The notes: a model not told the origin generated them from the letters alone. A stretch of DNA of 64,000 nt from Dokdonia donghaensis DSW-1 (GCF_001653755.1 NZ_CP015125.1:1560501-1624500); one strand, 5' to 3'; numbered from the stretch's first letter, positions 25,393 through 34,338 are shown. Numbers and translations are program-made.

Positions 25393-25914
25393 ATGAAAAT
25401 ATATCTAGTAGGTTATATGGGGTCTGGAAAATCAACCATAGGACCGCTACTTGCCGAAGTGCTTTCTTATAAATTTATAGATTTTGATACCTACATTACT
25501 CAAAAAGAGGGGATGAGTATCTCTGAGATTTTTAAAAATAAGGGAGAAATATATTTTAGAAAAGCAGAGTCTAGTTACTTACAACAACTTTTAGAAGAAG
25601 AATCTGAGCAGGTCGTTGTTGCATTAGGAGGAGGTACCCCTTGTTATGGTACAAATCTCCAGTTGTTAAAGGATAGTGATGCGCAAACGGTATATCTTAA
25701 TTGGCACTTTAAAACACTTGCTCAACGTTTATGGTCTGCAAAAGAAGAGCGCCCTCTCATCGCTAGTATGCAATCTTATGAAGATCTAGAAGATTATGTT
25801 AGAAAGCACTTATTTGAAAGAGGTTTTTATTACAACCAGTCAGATCTAGTTCTAAAAATAGAAGATCAAAGTCCTAAAGACGTTTTAGATAGTATACAGG
25901 AGTCTTTATTCTAA
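25393..25914 (+). CDS. aroK: Shikimate kinase
   Basis: Phosphorylates shikimate at the 3-hydroxyl in the chorismate pathway, which feeds the trp operon found later in this window. The P-loop GYMGSGKST is at residues 7-15, the shikimate-binding DFDTYI near 34-39, the GGGTP motif near 79-83 and the adenine/lid arginine in KEERPLI near 116-122. Length of 173 residues is standard. The 3' end overlaps the convergent phosphoribosyltransferase gene by 9 bp. Confidence 0.95.
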   Translation: MKIYLVGYMGSGKSTIGPLLAEVLSYKFIDFDTYITQKEGMSISEIFKNKGEIYFRKAESSYLQQLLEEESEQVVVALGGGTPCYGTNLQLLKDSDAQTVYLNWHFKTLAQRLWSAKEERPLIASMQSYEDLEDYVRKHLFERGFYYNQSDLVLKIEDQSPKDVLDSIQESLF

Positions 25915-26409
25915 TACAGCAGTATCATTACCTTTTCTAAAAGTTACTTTTACAGACTCATTGAGAGAAGTACTTAAAGAAATACCTTTAAAGTCTGCTT
26001 TAACAGGGTATTTTTTGTGGTTTCTATTTACAAGTACTGCGGTTTTAAATCTCTTGAGCGGTACATCAAGAAAATGCTTTACACCGTATACTAGCGTTGT
26101 ACCAGAGTTTAGTACATCATCTATAAGTATCACAGATTTATCTTTATATTCCTCTGGTGACATACTGGTTTCTACAGTGCCTAAAGGTTTTTTCTTATTC
26201 ATAGATACTTTACAAAGCTTGGTTTGTAAAGGTGAGATTTCAGAAAGTACTTTGGCTAGACGTTCTGCAAATTTGTAGCCATTATCTGCTATACCTGCAA
26301 GTATGATCTCTTCTTCATTTGCATTACTCTCGTAAATCTGAAACGCTATACGTTTTGTTTTATGCTGTATAGCTGTGTGATCTAGTATTTTTTCCAACTT
26401 AACTTTCAT
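25906..26409 (-). CDS. Phosphoribosyltransferase family protein
   Basis: Type I phosphoribosyltransferase fold with the PRPP-binding motif VILIDDVLNSGTTL near residues 92-105. The size (167 residues) and the basic segment after it recall PyrR or hypoxanthine-type enzymes, but the base specificity cannot be told from sequence. A pyrimidine link is possible given pyrE 5 kb away; this is weak. A TATCTTTA -7-like box lies upstream. Confidence 0.82.
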   Translation of the reverse strand: MKVKLEKILDHTAIQHKTKRIAFQIYESNANEEEIILAGIADNGYKFAERLAKVLSEISPLQTKLCKVSMNKKKPLGTVETSMSPEEYKDKSVILIDDVLNSGTTLVYGVKHFLDVPLKRFKTAVLVNRNHKKYPVKADFKGISLSTSLNESVKVTFRKGNDTAVLE

Positions 26410-26450
26410 ACTTGAAATTGCTTATGGTATAAAGATATTTAATATCCTGC

Positions 26451-26846
26451 TTATTCCTCTTCGTCACTACTAAAAAAGGAATCATTATTATATATATCAT
26501 CTATATCTCTACGATCTTTTTTAGTAGGTCTACCAGACCCCTTCTTGCGGTAATAGTCTTTTGAATATTTGAGAAGTTCTAATTTTTCTAGATTTTCTTT
26601 TGGAGTATGATCTTGTACATACATTCCTACTAGTTTTGCCCCCAGTCTACTTTCTGGTAGGTCTAGAACTTCAAGAATATAGGTGACTTGATTTTTTCGC
26701 ACAGAGATCTTGTCTGTAGGATACACATCTCGCGATGGTTTTACAGAAGCTCCATTCATTTTTACCTGCCCTTTTTTACAGGCAGCCGTGGCTATAGATC
26801 GCGTCTTAAAGTAACGCACACACCATAAATATTTGTCTACTCGCAT
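26451..26846 (-). CDS. S4-domain RNA-binding protein, Hsp15-like
   Basis: Small RNA-binding protein of the HslR/Hsp15 type, which in E. coli binds stalled 50S subunits carrying nascent chains. The S4 domain spans residues 1-60 (RVDKYLWCVRYFKTRSIATAACKKG onward), followed by a basic middle and an acidic C-terminal tail (SFFSSDEEE). Length is 131 residues. It lies 41 bp upstream of the phosphoribosyltransferase gene on the same strand. Confidence 0.85.
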   Translation of the reverse strand: MRVDKYLWCVRYFKTRSIATAACKKGQVKMNGASVKPSRDVYPTDKISVRKNQVTYILEVLDLPESRLGAKLVGMYVQDHTPKENLEKLELLKYSKDYYRKKGSGRPTKKDRRDIDDIYNNDSFFSSDEEE

Positions 26847-26889
26847 ATAAAAAGCCCTAAAACAGCGTTAATAACTGTAAAGTAATGTG

Positions 26890-26897
26890 CAAAAATA
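26890..26897 (-). promoter_or_regulatory. Putative -7 promoter box of hslR-like gene
   Basis: TATTTTTG on the minus strand, 43 bp before the ATG. Confidence 0.45.
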
Positions 26898-26935
26898 CAT
26901 CAAAATTGTATCTTGCGCTCCTTAAAATAATATTG

Positions 26936-28003
26936 ATGAAATTAAGAAATTACCTTGGTTTAGTGCTGGTTTTACTAGTTTGTGTAGCTTGTCCTAATAA
27001 TGATGATGACCTTATAGAGGTTCCCGTAAGAGACCGTGGCGAGCAGTCTATAGAAGATGATGAGTTGCTAGTAGAGTACCTTTCTACTCACTTTTACAAT
27101 TATGAAGAGTTTGAAAATCCACCTGCAGATTTTGATTATAAAATAGTTTTTGACACTATAGCTGGTGATAATAGTGATAAAACACCATTAATAAACAGAC
27201 CAGAGCTTAAGAAAAAGCAATATAATAGATTTGATACAGATAACTCACTATATATCTTACAAGTAAGAGAGGGTAGTGGAGTAGAGCCTGTAGCAACTTT
27301 TACAGATTCTACCTTAATAGCATATGAGGGTTTCAATCTTTACGGAGAAACTTTTGACGCTACTGTTAACCCTATCTGGCTTAACCTTCCTACCACTATC
27401 GACGGTTTTGCAAACGGGTTAGGAACTTCTGTAAATTTATTAAGTACAGTTTCAGAAGATAATAATGTAGGTTTTGGAGGAGCTTCAGGCTTTACAGTAG
27501 AGCCAGATGGAACTACTTCTTTTAACCAAGATTATGGAATAGGAGCTGTGTTTGTGCCTTCTGGTCTTGCTTACTTTAATCAGCCTCCGGCAGATATTAG
27601 TTTATACGGATCTATAGTGTTTACTTTTTCTGTGTTTGATGTTGTAATTACAGATCACGACGGTGATGGTATTATTACTATAAATGAAGATATAGATAAT
27701 AATGGATTCCTTTTTGACGAAGCAGATAATCCAGATGGTGACGCCGTACCAGCCTTTAGAGATCCTAATGATGATAATGATGGAGTACTAACTAGGCTTG
27801 AAATAGTACTAGACGAAGACGGAAATTTTGTGAGCCTACTAGACACAGATGGAGATGGTATAAATAATCACTTAGACACAGATGATGATGGCGATGGAAG
27901 ACCTACAATAGACGAAATTATTGTAAATACTCTTACGGGTGAAATCACTTACACAGATACAGATGGAGACGGTACACCAGATTATCTAGACTCAGATAGC
28001 TAG
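26936..28003 (+). CDS. FKBP-like lipoprotein with Asp-rich calcium-type repeats
   Basis: Lipoprotein (lipobox VCVAC, Cys19). The middle resembles an FKBP peptidyl-prolyl isomerase domain: 'AYEGFNLYGETFDAT', then 'IDGFANGL' and 'VFVPSGLAYFN', in the order of FKBP motifs. The C-terminal ~110 residues are Asp-rich repeats (DHDGDG, DTDGDGINNHLDTDDDGDG, DTDGDGTPDYLDSDS), like thrombospondin type 3 calcium-binding repeats. A periplasmic or surface folding helper is plausible; isomerase activity is not proven. The ATG at 26936 is chosen for the signal peptide. The gene is followed by a palindrome and a terminator. Confidence 0.75.
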   Translation: MKLRNYLGLVLVLLVCVACPNNDDDLIEVPVRDRGEQSIEDDELLVEYLSTHFYNYEEFENPPADFDYKIVFDTIAGDNSDKTPLINRPELKKKQYNRFDTDNSLYILQVREGSGVEPVATFTDSTLIAYEGFNLYGETFDATVNPIWLNLPTTIDGFANGLGTSVNLLSTVSEDNNVGFGGASGFTVEPDGTTSFNQDYGIGAVFVPSGLAYFNQPPADISLYGSIVFTFSVFDVVITDHDGDGIITINEDIDNNGFLFDEADNPDGDAVPAFRDPNDDNDGVLTRLEIVLDEDGNFVSLLDTDGDGINNHLDTDDDGDGRPTIDEIIVNTLTGEITYTDTDGDGTPDYLDSDS

Positions 28004-28015
28004 TAGACGGTATAC

Positions 28016-28031
28016 CGCTTTCGCGAAAGCG
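28016..28031. repeat. Dispersed palindrome, exact copy 9
   Basis: Perfect copy between the FKBP-like gene stop and its terminator, inside the transcribed 3' region. Confidence 0.95.
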
Positions 28032-28035
28032 TAAT

Positions 28036-28071
28036 AAAAACCCACATTGTACATCACAATGTGGGTTTTTT
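28036..28071 (+). terminator. Terminator after FKBP-like gene
   Basis: Perfect stem of about 15 bp (AAAAACCCACATTGT at 28036 pairing with ACAATGTGGGTTTTT), followed by T residues. Confidence 0.93.
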
Positions 28072-28162
28072 AGTTAGATTAAATTTATCACATCCATTTT
28101 CGGTGAGACGCTACGGCTAAATTAATTATAGAAAATAGTACAATGGTCATTCTTTAAAAAGC

Positions 28163-28190
28163 AAAAAACACCCCAGATGAGGTGTTTTAT
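28163..28190 (-). terminator. Terminator of beta-barrel gene
   Basis: AAAACACC at 28165-28172 pairs with GGTGTTTT at 28181-28188; a T-run follows on the minus strand. Confidence 0.8.
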
Positions 28191-28210
28191 AACAGTTTTT
28201 GAAGCGTGTT

Positions 28211-28840
28211 TTAATTCTTCTTATCAAAAGCGTATGAGAGACTTAAAATCCATTGTGAAGGTCTCGCATCTACTTGAAAACCTGCGCTATTATCTTCAAC
28301 CTGGGTCTCTGTGATTATGGTGTTGTCTGTAAAGGCTCCTTCGTATCTTAGGTCTATACCTAGCTGGCCTAGGGTAACACCCACGCCTAGTTGATAACCT
28401 ACTGTAAAAGAGTTTTCTGGATCTTCAAAATCTATGTCTGCCTCTTCAAACCCATTTTCAAGAATATACTGAAAAGATGGCCCCGCTTTTACATTAATAG
28501 GACCTATAATATCAAAACCTACAAGAAGGGGAATATCTATTTTTGATAACTCATAATCAAATTTTTCTGAAGATAAGCTCTTGTTCACATACTCGGTGTT
28601 GAGCTGTGTGTACAAAATTTCTGGTTGTATAATAAGGCCAGCAAACTTTGCTTTGTAAAAAATACCAGCGTGGTAACCTGTTTTATTTTCTTCATTAAAA
28701 GTACTGTTTGCAAATTCTGAGGTAAACTCTAGATCACCTACAGACCCATAGTTAAGTCCTCCTTTTATACCAAAACCTGTACTCTGGCTTAATGCTGTAA
28801 TACCTGATAAAAGTAGTACGGCGACAATGATTTTTTTCAT
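28211..28840 (-). CDS. Outer membrane beta-barrel protein (PorT-like family)
   Basis: Protein of 209 residues with a signal peptide ending near ALSQ (residue 19) and a barrel that starts GFGIKGGLNYGSVGD, the usual opening of the Bacteroidota 'outer membrane beta-barrel' (porin-like) family. Alternating hydrophobic strands continue to the end (WILSLSYAF). Function is unknown; many relatives are small eight-stranded barrels. It has its own terminator and lies between two operons. Confidence 0.85.
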   Translation of the reverse strand: MKKIIVAVLLLSGITALSQSTGFGIKGGLNYGSVGDLEFTSEFANSTFNEENKTGYHAGIFYKAKFAGLIIQPEILYTQLNTEYVNKSLSSEKFDYELSKIDIPLLVGFDIIGPINVKAGPSFQYILENGFEEADIDFEDPENSFTVGYQLGVGVTLGQLGIDLRYEGAFTDNTIITETQVEDNSAGFQVDARPSQWILSLSYAFDKKN

Positions 28841-28873
28841 AATGGATGTTTTATTGATTAATGTAGAGACAAT

Positions 28874-28904
28874 TAAAAAGGCAGTATGTTACAATCATAC
28901 TGCC
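28874..28904 (-). terminator. Terminator after transketolase C-subunit gene
   Basis: Perfect 9-bp stem GGCAGTATG/CATACTGCC followed by TTTTT on the minus strand. Confidence 0.92.
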
Positions 28905-28938
28905 TATGTCATATATCAAAAACGTATGGTATACGTTA

Positions 28939-29892
28939 TTATTTTCTTGAAATCACTTTTTCTACTTTCTTAATAATCGCGTTTGTATTAAGGCCATATT
29001 TCTCCATAAGTTGTGCTGGAGTTCCACTCTCACCAAAGGTGTCTTCCGTAGCGACATACTCTTGTGGTACTGGATGCGTAAGTGATAGCTCTCTAGCAAC
29101 ACTCTCACCTAGACCTCCTAGAAAGTTATGCTCCTCTGCAGTCACGACACATCCAGTCTTTTTTACAGACTTAATAATTGCCTCTGCATCTAGTGGTTTT
29201 ATGGTGTGTATGTTTATTACATCTGCCGTGATTCCTTTCTCGTTAAGGACTTTGCAAGCCTCTAGCGCTTCCCATACTAGGTGACCAGTTGCAACAATTG
29301 TCACATCATTACCTTCTTGTAATTGTACGGCTTTACCTATTTCAAATGTTTGATCTGCTGGAGTAAAATTAGGTACTACCGGACGGCCAAAACGTAAATA
29401 AACCGGACCTACGTGGTCTGCAAGGGCTATTGTAGCGGCTTTGGTCTGGTTATAGTCACAGGTGTTTATTACTGTCATACCTGGTAACATTTTCATAAGA
29501 CCTATGTCTTCTAGTATTTGGTGTGTTGCACCATCTTCACCTAGCGTAAGACCCGCGTGAGATGCACAAATCTTTACATTTTTACCGGAGTAGGCTATAG
29601 ACTGTCTTATCTGGTCGTAAACACGACCTGTAGAGAAGTTTGCAAAAGTACCTGTAAAAGGTATTTTACCTCCTATGGTAAGGCCTGCGGCGATACCCAT
29701 CATATTTGCCTCTGCGATTCCTATTTGGAAAAAGCGCTCAGGATTTTCATCTATGAAGGTTTGGATTTTTAAAGATCCTATAAGGTCTGCACAAAGAGAA
29801 ACCACATTTGGGTTTGTTCTACCTAGTTCTGTCATTCCTGCGCCAAAACCTGATCTTGTGTCTTTACTGCCTGTATTTTCGTATGTTTTCAT
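28939..29892 (-). CDS. Transketolase, C-terminal subunit
   Basis: The pyrimidine-binding plus C-terminal half of a split transketolase (pentose phosphate and Calvin-type carbon shuffling). The catalytic-glutamate segment GIAEANMMGIAAGL is near residues 57-70, with SHAGLTLGEDGATHQ near 109-123. Length is 317 residues, typical for the small subunit. It must pair with the N-terminal subunit encoded just upstream, 47 bp away; the gap contains an exact palindrome. Confidence 0.93.
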   Translation of the reverse strand: MKTYENTGSKDTRSGFGAGMTELGRTNPNVVSLCADLIGSLKIQTFIDENPERFFQIGIAEANMMGIAAGLTIGGKIPFTGTFANFSTGRVYDQIRQSIAYSGKNVKICASHAGLTLGEDGATHQILEDIGLMKMLPGMTVINTCDYNQTKAATIALADHVGPVYLRFGRPVVPNFTPADQTFEIGKAVQLQEGNDVTIVATGHLVWEALEACKVLNEKGITADVINIHTIKPLDAEAIIKSVKKTGCVVTAEEHNFLGGLGESVARELSLTHPVPQEYVATEDTFGESGTPAQLMEKYGLNTNAIIKKVEKVISRK

Positions 29893-29909
29893 TGTAAAAG
29901 TTTTTGGTA

Positions 29910-29925
29910 CGCTTTCGCGAAAGCG
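29910..29925. repeat. Dispersed palindrome, exact copy 10
   Basis: Perfect copy in the 47-bp gap between the two transketolase subunit genes, which are expected to be cotranscribed. Confidence 0.95.
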
Positions 29926-29939
29926 TAATAAGAAAAGGT

Positions 29940-30785
29940 TTAGTAATCGCCTAGTGTTTCTGGATTTTGATCTAGTGCACTAGCGAGTTGCTCATCATTA
30001 GGAGCTTTACCGTGCCAGGCGTGAGTGCCCATCATAAAGTCTACACCGTTACCCATAACTGTGTGTAATAACACACAGACAGGTTTACCTTGACCAGACG
30101 CGGCTTTTGCCTCGTTCATTCCAGATACAATGGCCTGAATGTCATTTCCTTTTTCTATATCTAAAACAATCCACCCAAAGGCTTCAAACTTTGCACGCAC
30201 ACTTCCTAAATCAAGTACGTGGTCTGTGCTACCGTCTATTTGCTGGCCATTAAGGTCTACTGTGGCAATAAGGTTGTCCACCTTTTTTGCAGAGGCATAC
30301 ATAATTGCCTCCCAGTTTTGTCCTTCTTGTAACTCTCCATCGCCCATAAGTGCATAGATGGTGTGGTTATCTTTGTTTAGTTTTTTTGCTTGAGCAGCAC
30401 CTACGGCAACGCTTAGTCCTTGACCTAAAGATCCAGAGGCTATACGCACTCCTGGTAGCCCTTCGTGTGTAGTAGGGTGACCTTGTAAACGTGAGTCTAG
30501 CAATCTAAAAGTGTTAAGTTCTTCTACCGGAAAATATCCAGAACGAGCTAGTACGCTATAAAAAACTGGAGAGATGTGACCGTTTGATAAGAAAAAGAGA
30601 TCTTCTCCTATACCGTCCATATCAAATCCTTCTTTACGTTCCATTAGTTCTTGATAGAGAACCGAAATAAATTCTGCACATCCTAAGGATCCTCCAGGGT
30701 GACCTGAACTTACTTTGTGTACTTGTCGTACAATGTCTCTGCGCACTTGTGTTACAAATGCTTCTAGCTTCTTAATATCTGCCAT
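29940..30785 (-). CDS. Transketolase, N-terminal (TPP-binding) subunit
   Basis: Thiamine diphosphate-binding half of the split transketolase. HKVSSGHPGGSLG near residues 21-33 and the TPP motif MGDGELQEGQNWEA near 141-154 are clear, with a second conserved segment GTHAWHGKAPN near 256-266. Length is 281 residues. It is the first gene of the two-gene operon. Confidence 0.93.
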   Translation of the reverse strand: MADIKKLEAFVTQVRRDIVRQVHKVSSGHPGGSLGCAEFISVLYQELMERKEGFDMDGIGEDLFFLSNGHISPVFYSVLARSGYFPVEELNTFRLLDSRLQGHPTTHEGLPGVRIASGSLGQGLSVAVGAAQAKKLNKDNHTIYALMGDGELQEGQNWEAIMYASAKKVDNLIATVDLNGQQIDGSTDHVLDLGSVRAKFEAFGWIVLDIEKGNDIQAIVSGMNEAKAASGQGKPVCVLLHTVMGNGVDFMMGTHAWHGKAPNDEQLASALDQNPETLGDY

Positions 30786-30820
30786 CTTGGGTAAATTTTA
30801 TCACGTAAAAATAAGCATAT

Positions 30821-30862
30821 AAAAAAGTCCTACCATCTAGATTGCTCAAGATTGTAGGACTT
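30821..30862 (-). terminator. Terminator after SRPBCC gene
   Basis: Nine-bp stem AAGTCCTAC/GTAGGACTT with a partly paired loop and a T-run on the minus strand. It separates the SRPBCC gene from the transketolase genes. Confidence 0.82.
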
Positions 30863-30897
30863 CTTTGATTTTTACGAATTATTTAAAATAAATTGCT

Positions 30898-31290
30898 TTA
30901 TGCAATTACATCCATATTTTCTGAAAGTGTACCTATAAATTTTGTGATAGGTCCCTTTACCATCATAGCCATCATTGCATTAAATTCTCCTTGAAAAAGG
31001 AGTTGTACCTCTGTTTTTGAGGCTTCTAGTTCTTTAATATCTGCAGTGAGCTCAAAAGGAATTTTGTCACTGGCAGCGCCTAGTACTACTTTACTGTGTG
31101 GTATACCTTCTTTAAGATCTAATACAATCTCTGGCATTCCTTTAAGACCAAATAAGAAACGGGTATCGCTTATTTTTTCAAATTTGGTGTTTTCTGGCAT
31201 TAATTTTTCAAAATTCTCAATGTTCATCAAGAAACTGTACACCTCTTCTTGAGATTTATCTAAAGTTTTTACTGGGCTCTCTAAGTTCAT
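30898..31290 (-). CDS. SRPBCC-fold (START-like) protein
   Basis: Small protein of 130 residues whose pattern (VKTLDKSQEEVYSFLMNIENFEKLMP at the N-terminus, several beta strands, a long C-terminal helix) fits the SRPBCC/polyketide-cyclase-like lipid-binding fold. No catalytic residues are known in this group. It lies 23 bp downstream of pyrE on the same strand and is probably cotranscribed with it. Confidence 0.7.
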   Translation of the reverse strand: MNLESPVKTLDKSQEEVYSFLMNIENFEKLMPENTKFEKISDTRFLFGLKGMPEIVLDLKEGIPHSKVVLGAASDKIPFELTADIKELEASKTEVQLLFQGEFNAMMAMMVKGPITKFIGTLSENMDVIA

Positions 31291-31313
31291 TTAGCTTTTT
31301 TTAATATGTATAA

Positions 31314-31952
31314 TTATCCCCAGTTTGCTGGGTCTTTACGCCAGTTTTCTAAGGTTTCTTGCTGCGCTTCTGTTATGAAGTTTGTATCGCGAGCTTGTAA
31401 TAATAGGTGCGAGTAATCACTTAAAGTATTAAGTGCAACGCCAGCTTCTTCAAAATTTGTAGCTGCTGTGTCAAACCCATAAGTAAATATGGCTAGCATC
31501 CCTTTTACATTCATATCAGAGTTTTTTAGCGCTTCTACTGCCATAAGGCTACTCTTACCGGTGCTTATGAGATCTTCTATTACCACTACATTACTGTTAG
31601 GCTCTAGGTGACCTTCTATTTGATTTTTACGTCCGTGCTTTTTGGGCTCAGGGCGTACATAAGCGAAAGGTACATTAAGATAATCTGCAACAAGCATACC
31701 AATGCCTATCGCTCCCGTAGCAACGCCGACTATCGCATCTGGCTTACCGTAGATAGACTCTACTTGTTTTGCCATCTCTTGATGTATGTAGTTACGTATT
31801 GCTGGGTAAGACAGTGTGATACGGTTATCGCAATAAATGGGAGATTTCCAACCAGAAGCCCACGTAAAAGGAGTTTGCGGTTGTAGTTTTATTGCATTAA
31901 TTTGCAAAAGCAATTCGGCAGTTTTTTTTGCCGTTTCTTTGTCTAAAATCAT
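31314..31952 (-). CDS. pyrE: Orotate phosphoribosyltransferase
   Basis: Transfers the phosphoribosyl group from PRPP to orotate in UMP synthesis. The segment FTWASGWKSPIYCDNR near residues 24-39, VVGVATGAIGIGMLVA in the middle and the PRPP motif VVVIEDLISTGKSSL near 122-136 are typical. The ATG at 31952 gives 212 residues; the frame stays open further upstream into the divergent Nudix gene. Only 7 bp separate its ATG from that of the Nudix gene, and a TACATTTG box ends 4 nt before the ATG. Confidence 0.93.
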   Translation of the reverse strand: MILDKETAKKTAELLLQINAIKLQPQTPFTWASGWKSPIYCDNRITLSYPAIRNYIHQEMAKQVESIYGKPDAIVGVATGAIGIGMLVADYLNVPFAYVRPEPKKHGRKNQIEGHLEPNSNVVVIEDLISTGKSSLMAVEALKNSDMNVKGMLAIFTYGFDTAATNFEEAGVALNTLSDYSHLLLQARDTNFITEAQQETLENWRKDPANWG

Positions 31953-31956
31953 ATTG

Positions 31957-31964
31957 CAAATGTA
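31957..31964 (-). promoter_or_regulatory. Putative pyrE -7 box, leaderless geometry
   Basis: TACATTTG on the minus strand overlaps the first codons of the divergent Nudix gene and ends 4 nt before the pyrE ATG. Confidence 0.5.
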
Positions 31965-32583
31965 TAAAGTTTTTGTCAATGATATTCCTATTATTCTATC
32001 TACCGAAAAGGTAATAGGTAAACAGTATAAGACGATTCCGATTAAGACGGTTAAGATTAAAAAATTAATCAAAAAACTATACAAGGGAGAACAGCTATAC
32101 ATCAATCTATATCACCCTAAAGAAGAAAAGCTTCTTAAACATTTACGCAAGAAGCTTAAGCTCGTCATAGCGGGTGGTGGGCTTGTTTATAATGACAAAA
32201 AGGAAATTCTTTTTATACACCGCAACGGCAGGTGGGACCTCCCTAAAGGAAAGATAGAAAAGAAAGAGGGCATAGAAGAATGCGCTCTGAGAGAAGTAGA
32301 GGAGGAGACCGGAGTAAAAGGACTTACTATTAAGAGACCGCTTGAGATTACTTATCACGTTTTTAAACGCAACGGTAAATTTAGACTTAAAGAGACTTTC
32401 TGGTTTGAGATGCATACAAGCTCTACAGAGGCTCTTGTGCCGCAAACTAAAGAGGGTATAAAAAAAGCAAAGTGGCTCAACTTTGAAAAGGCACAAAAAG
32501 CGCTTGATAAATCTTACGAAAATATCAAGCTCATCTTCCCGAGTACATATCTAGTTAAGCATCCTAACGATAGGGTAGCGTAG
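31960..32583 (+). CDS. Nudix hydrolase
   Basis: Hydrolase of nucleoside diphosphate-linked substrates. The Nudix box GKIEKKEG...REVEEETGV spans residues 97-119 and fits Gx5Ex7REUxEExGU exactly. The ~70-residue N-terminal extension (basic, two short strands) precedes the Nudix fold. Substrate unknown. The ATG at 31960 is 7 bp from the divergent pyrE ATG. The 3' end overlaps the convergent M14 lipoprotein gene by 33 bp. Confidence 0.9.
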   Translation: MYKVFVNDIPIILSTEKVIGKQYKTIPIKTVKIKKLIKKLYKGEQLYINLYHPKEEKLLKHLRKKLKLVIAGGGLVYNDKKEILFIHRNGRWDLPKGKIEKKEGIEECALREVEEETGVKGLTIKRPLEITYHVFKRNGKFRLKETFWFEMHTSSTEALVPQTKEGIKKAKWLNFEKAQKALDKSYENIKLIFPSTYLVKHPNDRVA

Positions 32584-34302
32584 GTGCGCTTTCTCATAGT
32601 TAGGTGATTTTTTATGAAGCCAGTCTAGCTGGGCATACCAGTTTTCGGCAAATTGCGGTTCTAGTGATTTTTTGAGGTTAAATTCAATTTGTAATTGTGG
32701 GTTACGTTTAAGTACTTCGAGTGCTTTGTCTTCCCATACGTATGGTGAGAATCCTTCCTTTTGTTGCAATATGGTGTCAAAAAAGTTCCAGTTAAAGAAA
32801 CTGTCTGTAGCCTCCGGCTCGAGGGTTTCTAGCAAGTAGCGTATTCCATCTTGATCTGTAGGCACGAGATAGCCACCCTTTGCCACAGTTACTTCTTGGC
32901 TCGTAGTTTTTACAGCTGTGTTGTAGTGTAAATAATGACCCTCGTAAGCACTCTTGCGAGTGTCATAGGTATCTATGTGGTATACTTCTCCAGTAAACGT
33001 AGTATCTCTTTTAAGCTGTTTGAACTTAATGTTGTTGTCTTTGAGAATAAGAGCAATGTCCCGGTAGCCTCTAGGTATGACATATGCCTTAGGTACACGT
33101 ACTTCCTTAGTAGGTTTAAAGTAATCGTAGTAGGTTACTTCTTTGGTAAAAGGCTTTGTTCTATCATATTTGAGGCGTTCTTTTCCTGTGATTTTACTTG
33201 GTATCATTTCTCCCTCGTAGCCTAAAAATTCTAAGGTTGTGGTTTTTGTTGTGTCTAGAGCAAATTGTACGGGATAAGTTTCCGCTTTCGCGAAAGCGTT
33301 AAAAGCCTCTGCACGTATTTTTTTAATCTGATCTCCGTTTTGAGCAGTGAGTTTTAATACACTTTTCATTAACTCATATGTACCTTCTACACGTGGTTTA
33401 TAAGGCTTGAGCATATGTGTCTCTACCATAAGCCCTATGGTGTTCCATAGTGATGTAAAGCCCGTTGAGTAACGAGGGTAGTCCATAAACTGGCTAAAAC
33501 CTTTTTCTGGAACACTATTAAAAACGTTTACATAAGGAGTGATTTCCCAGTCTTTACTCTTAAGATCTTCTTCAAGCATAGGCTGGAAAGTGTCGTGCAC
33601 GTAGTTACCTAAAGCACCGCCTAGCTTATTGTGTTGTGTAAAAAGATGGGTAAGGGTGTACTGATAGTCTGCGCCATTACTCACGTGATTATCTATAAAA
33701 ACGTCTGGAGATATCATATGATAGATTTCTGCAAAGGCTTGTGCGTTTTTTGTATCACGTTTTATAAAATCGCGGTTGAGGTCGTAGTTTCTTGCATTAC
33801 CTCTAAAACCATATTCTTTTGGCCCATTTTGATTTGTACGTGATGTACTGTTACGATTAAGAGCACCTCCTATATTGTATATGGCGATGGCACTTACCCA
33901 AGTGTCTTTTGGCGCTTCTATCTTGCCTTGTGCGAGGTCACGCATAAGCATCATTGTTGCATCTATCCCGTCTGACTCTCCCGGGTGTATGCCATTATTT
34001 ATGAGAATACGGCGCACATCTATATCATCAGAAAACTCACTATCAAAACTACGATTAGGATTAAAGGTGATTAGGGTGAGGGGCTTACCTGCATCTGTCA
34101 TTCCTACTTCGTAGGTTTTTATAGATCTGTATGCCTTGTCAAGATCTTGATAAAATGTAATCACCTCATCATAAGTAGGTGTTTCTGTACCACCGCTTTT
34201 TTCAAAGAGGGTTGTAAAGTCTGTATTATCTGGGTTGTCTTTGTGCTCTCCACAACTTAAACTAAGGATAGAGATGGCGATGAGTACGATAACTTTTTTC
34301 AT
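32551..34302 (-). CDS. M14 family zinc peptidase lipoprotein
   Basis: Second M14-type metallopeptidase in the window, here a lipoprotein (lipobox SLSC, Cys17) of 583 residues. The zinc motif HPGES lies near residues 101-105, a RNYDLNRDFIKRDT segment near 168-181, and the third His in FIDNHVSNGADYQ near 199-211. It could be an outer membrane or periplasmic carboxypeptidase used for peptide scavenging. Its end is nested 33 bp into the convergent Nudix gene. An exact palindrome codes AFAKA (33283-33298). Confidence 0.85.
   Translation of the reverse strand: MKKVIVLIAISILSLSCGEHKDNPDNTDFTTLFEKSGGTETPTYDEVITFYQDLDKAYRSIKTYEVGMTDAGKPLTLITFNPNRSFDSEFSDDIDVRRILINNGIHPGESDGIDATMMLMRDLAQGKIEAPKDTWVSAIAIYNIGGALNRNSTSRTNQNGPKEYGFRGNARNYDLNRDFIKRDTKNAQAFAEIYHMISPDVFIDNHVSNGADYQYTLTHLFTQHNKLGGALGNYVHDTFQPMLEEDLKSKDWEITPYVNVFNSVPEKGFSQFMDYPRYSTGFTSLWNTIGLMVETHMLKPYKPRVEGTYELMKSVLKLTAQNGDQIKKIRAEAFNAFAKAETYPVQFALDTTKTTTLEFLGYEGEMIPSKITGKERLKYDRTKPFTKEVTYYDYFKPTKEVRVPKAYVIPRGYRDIALILKDNNIKFKQLKRDTTFTGEVYHIDTYDTRKSAYEGHYLHYNTAVKTTSQEVTVAKGGYLVPTDQDGIRYLLETLEPEATDSFFNWNFFDTILQQKEGFSPYVWEDKALEVLKRNPQLQIEFNLKKSLEPQFAENWYAQLDWLHKKSPNYEKAHLRYPIVRMLN
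33283..33298. repeat. Dispersed palindrome, exact copy 11 (in M14 lipoprotein gene)
   Basis: Perfect copy within the gene, coding AFAKA on the minus strand. Confidence 0.95.
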
Positions 34303-34338
34303 AGGGTGGTTGGATTGTGCTGTGAAGATACAAATTGA

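Noticed and set aside
31837..32105. Longer N-termini for pyrE and the Nudix gene
   Set aside because: The longer frames overlap each other across the divergent start region and add residues without family resemblance.
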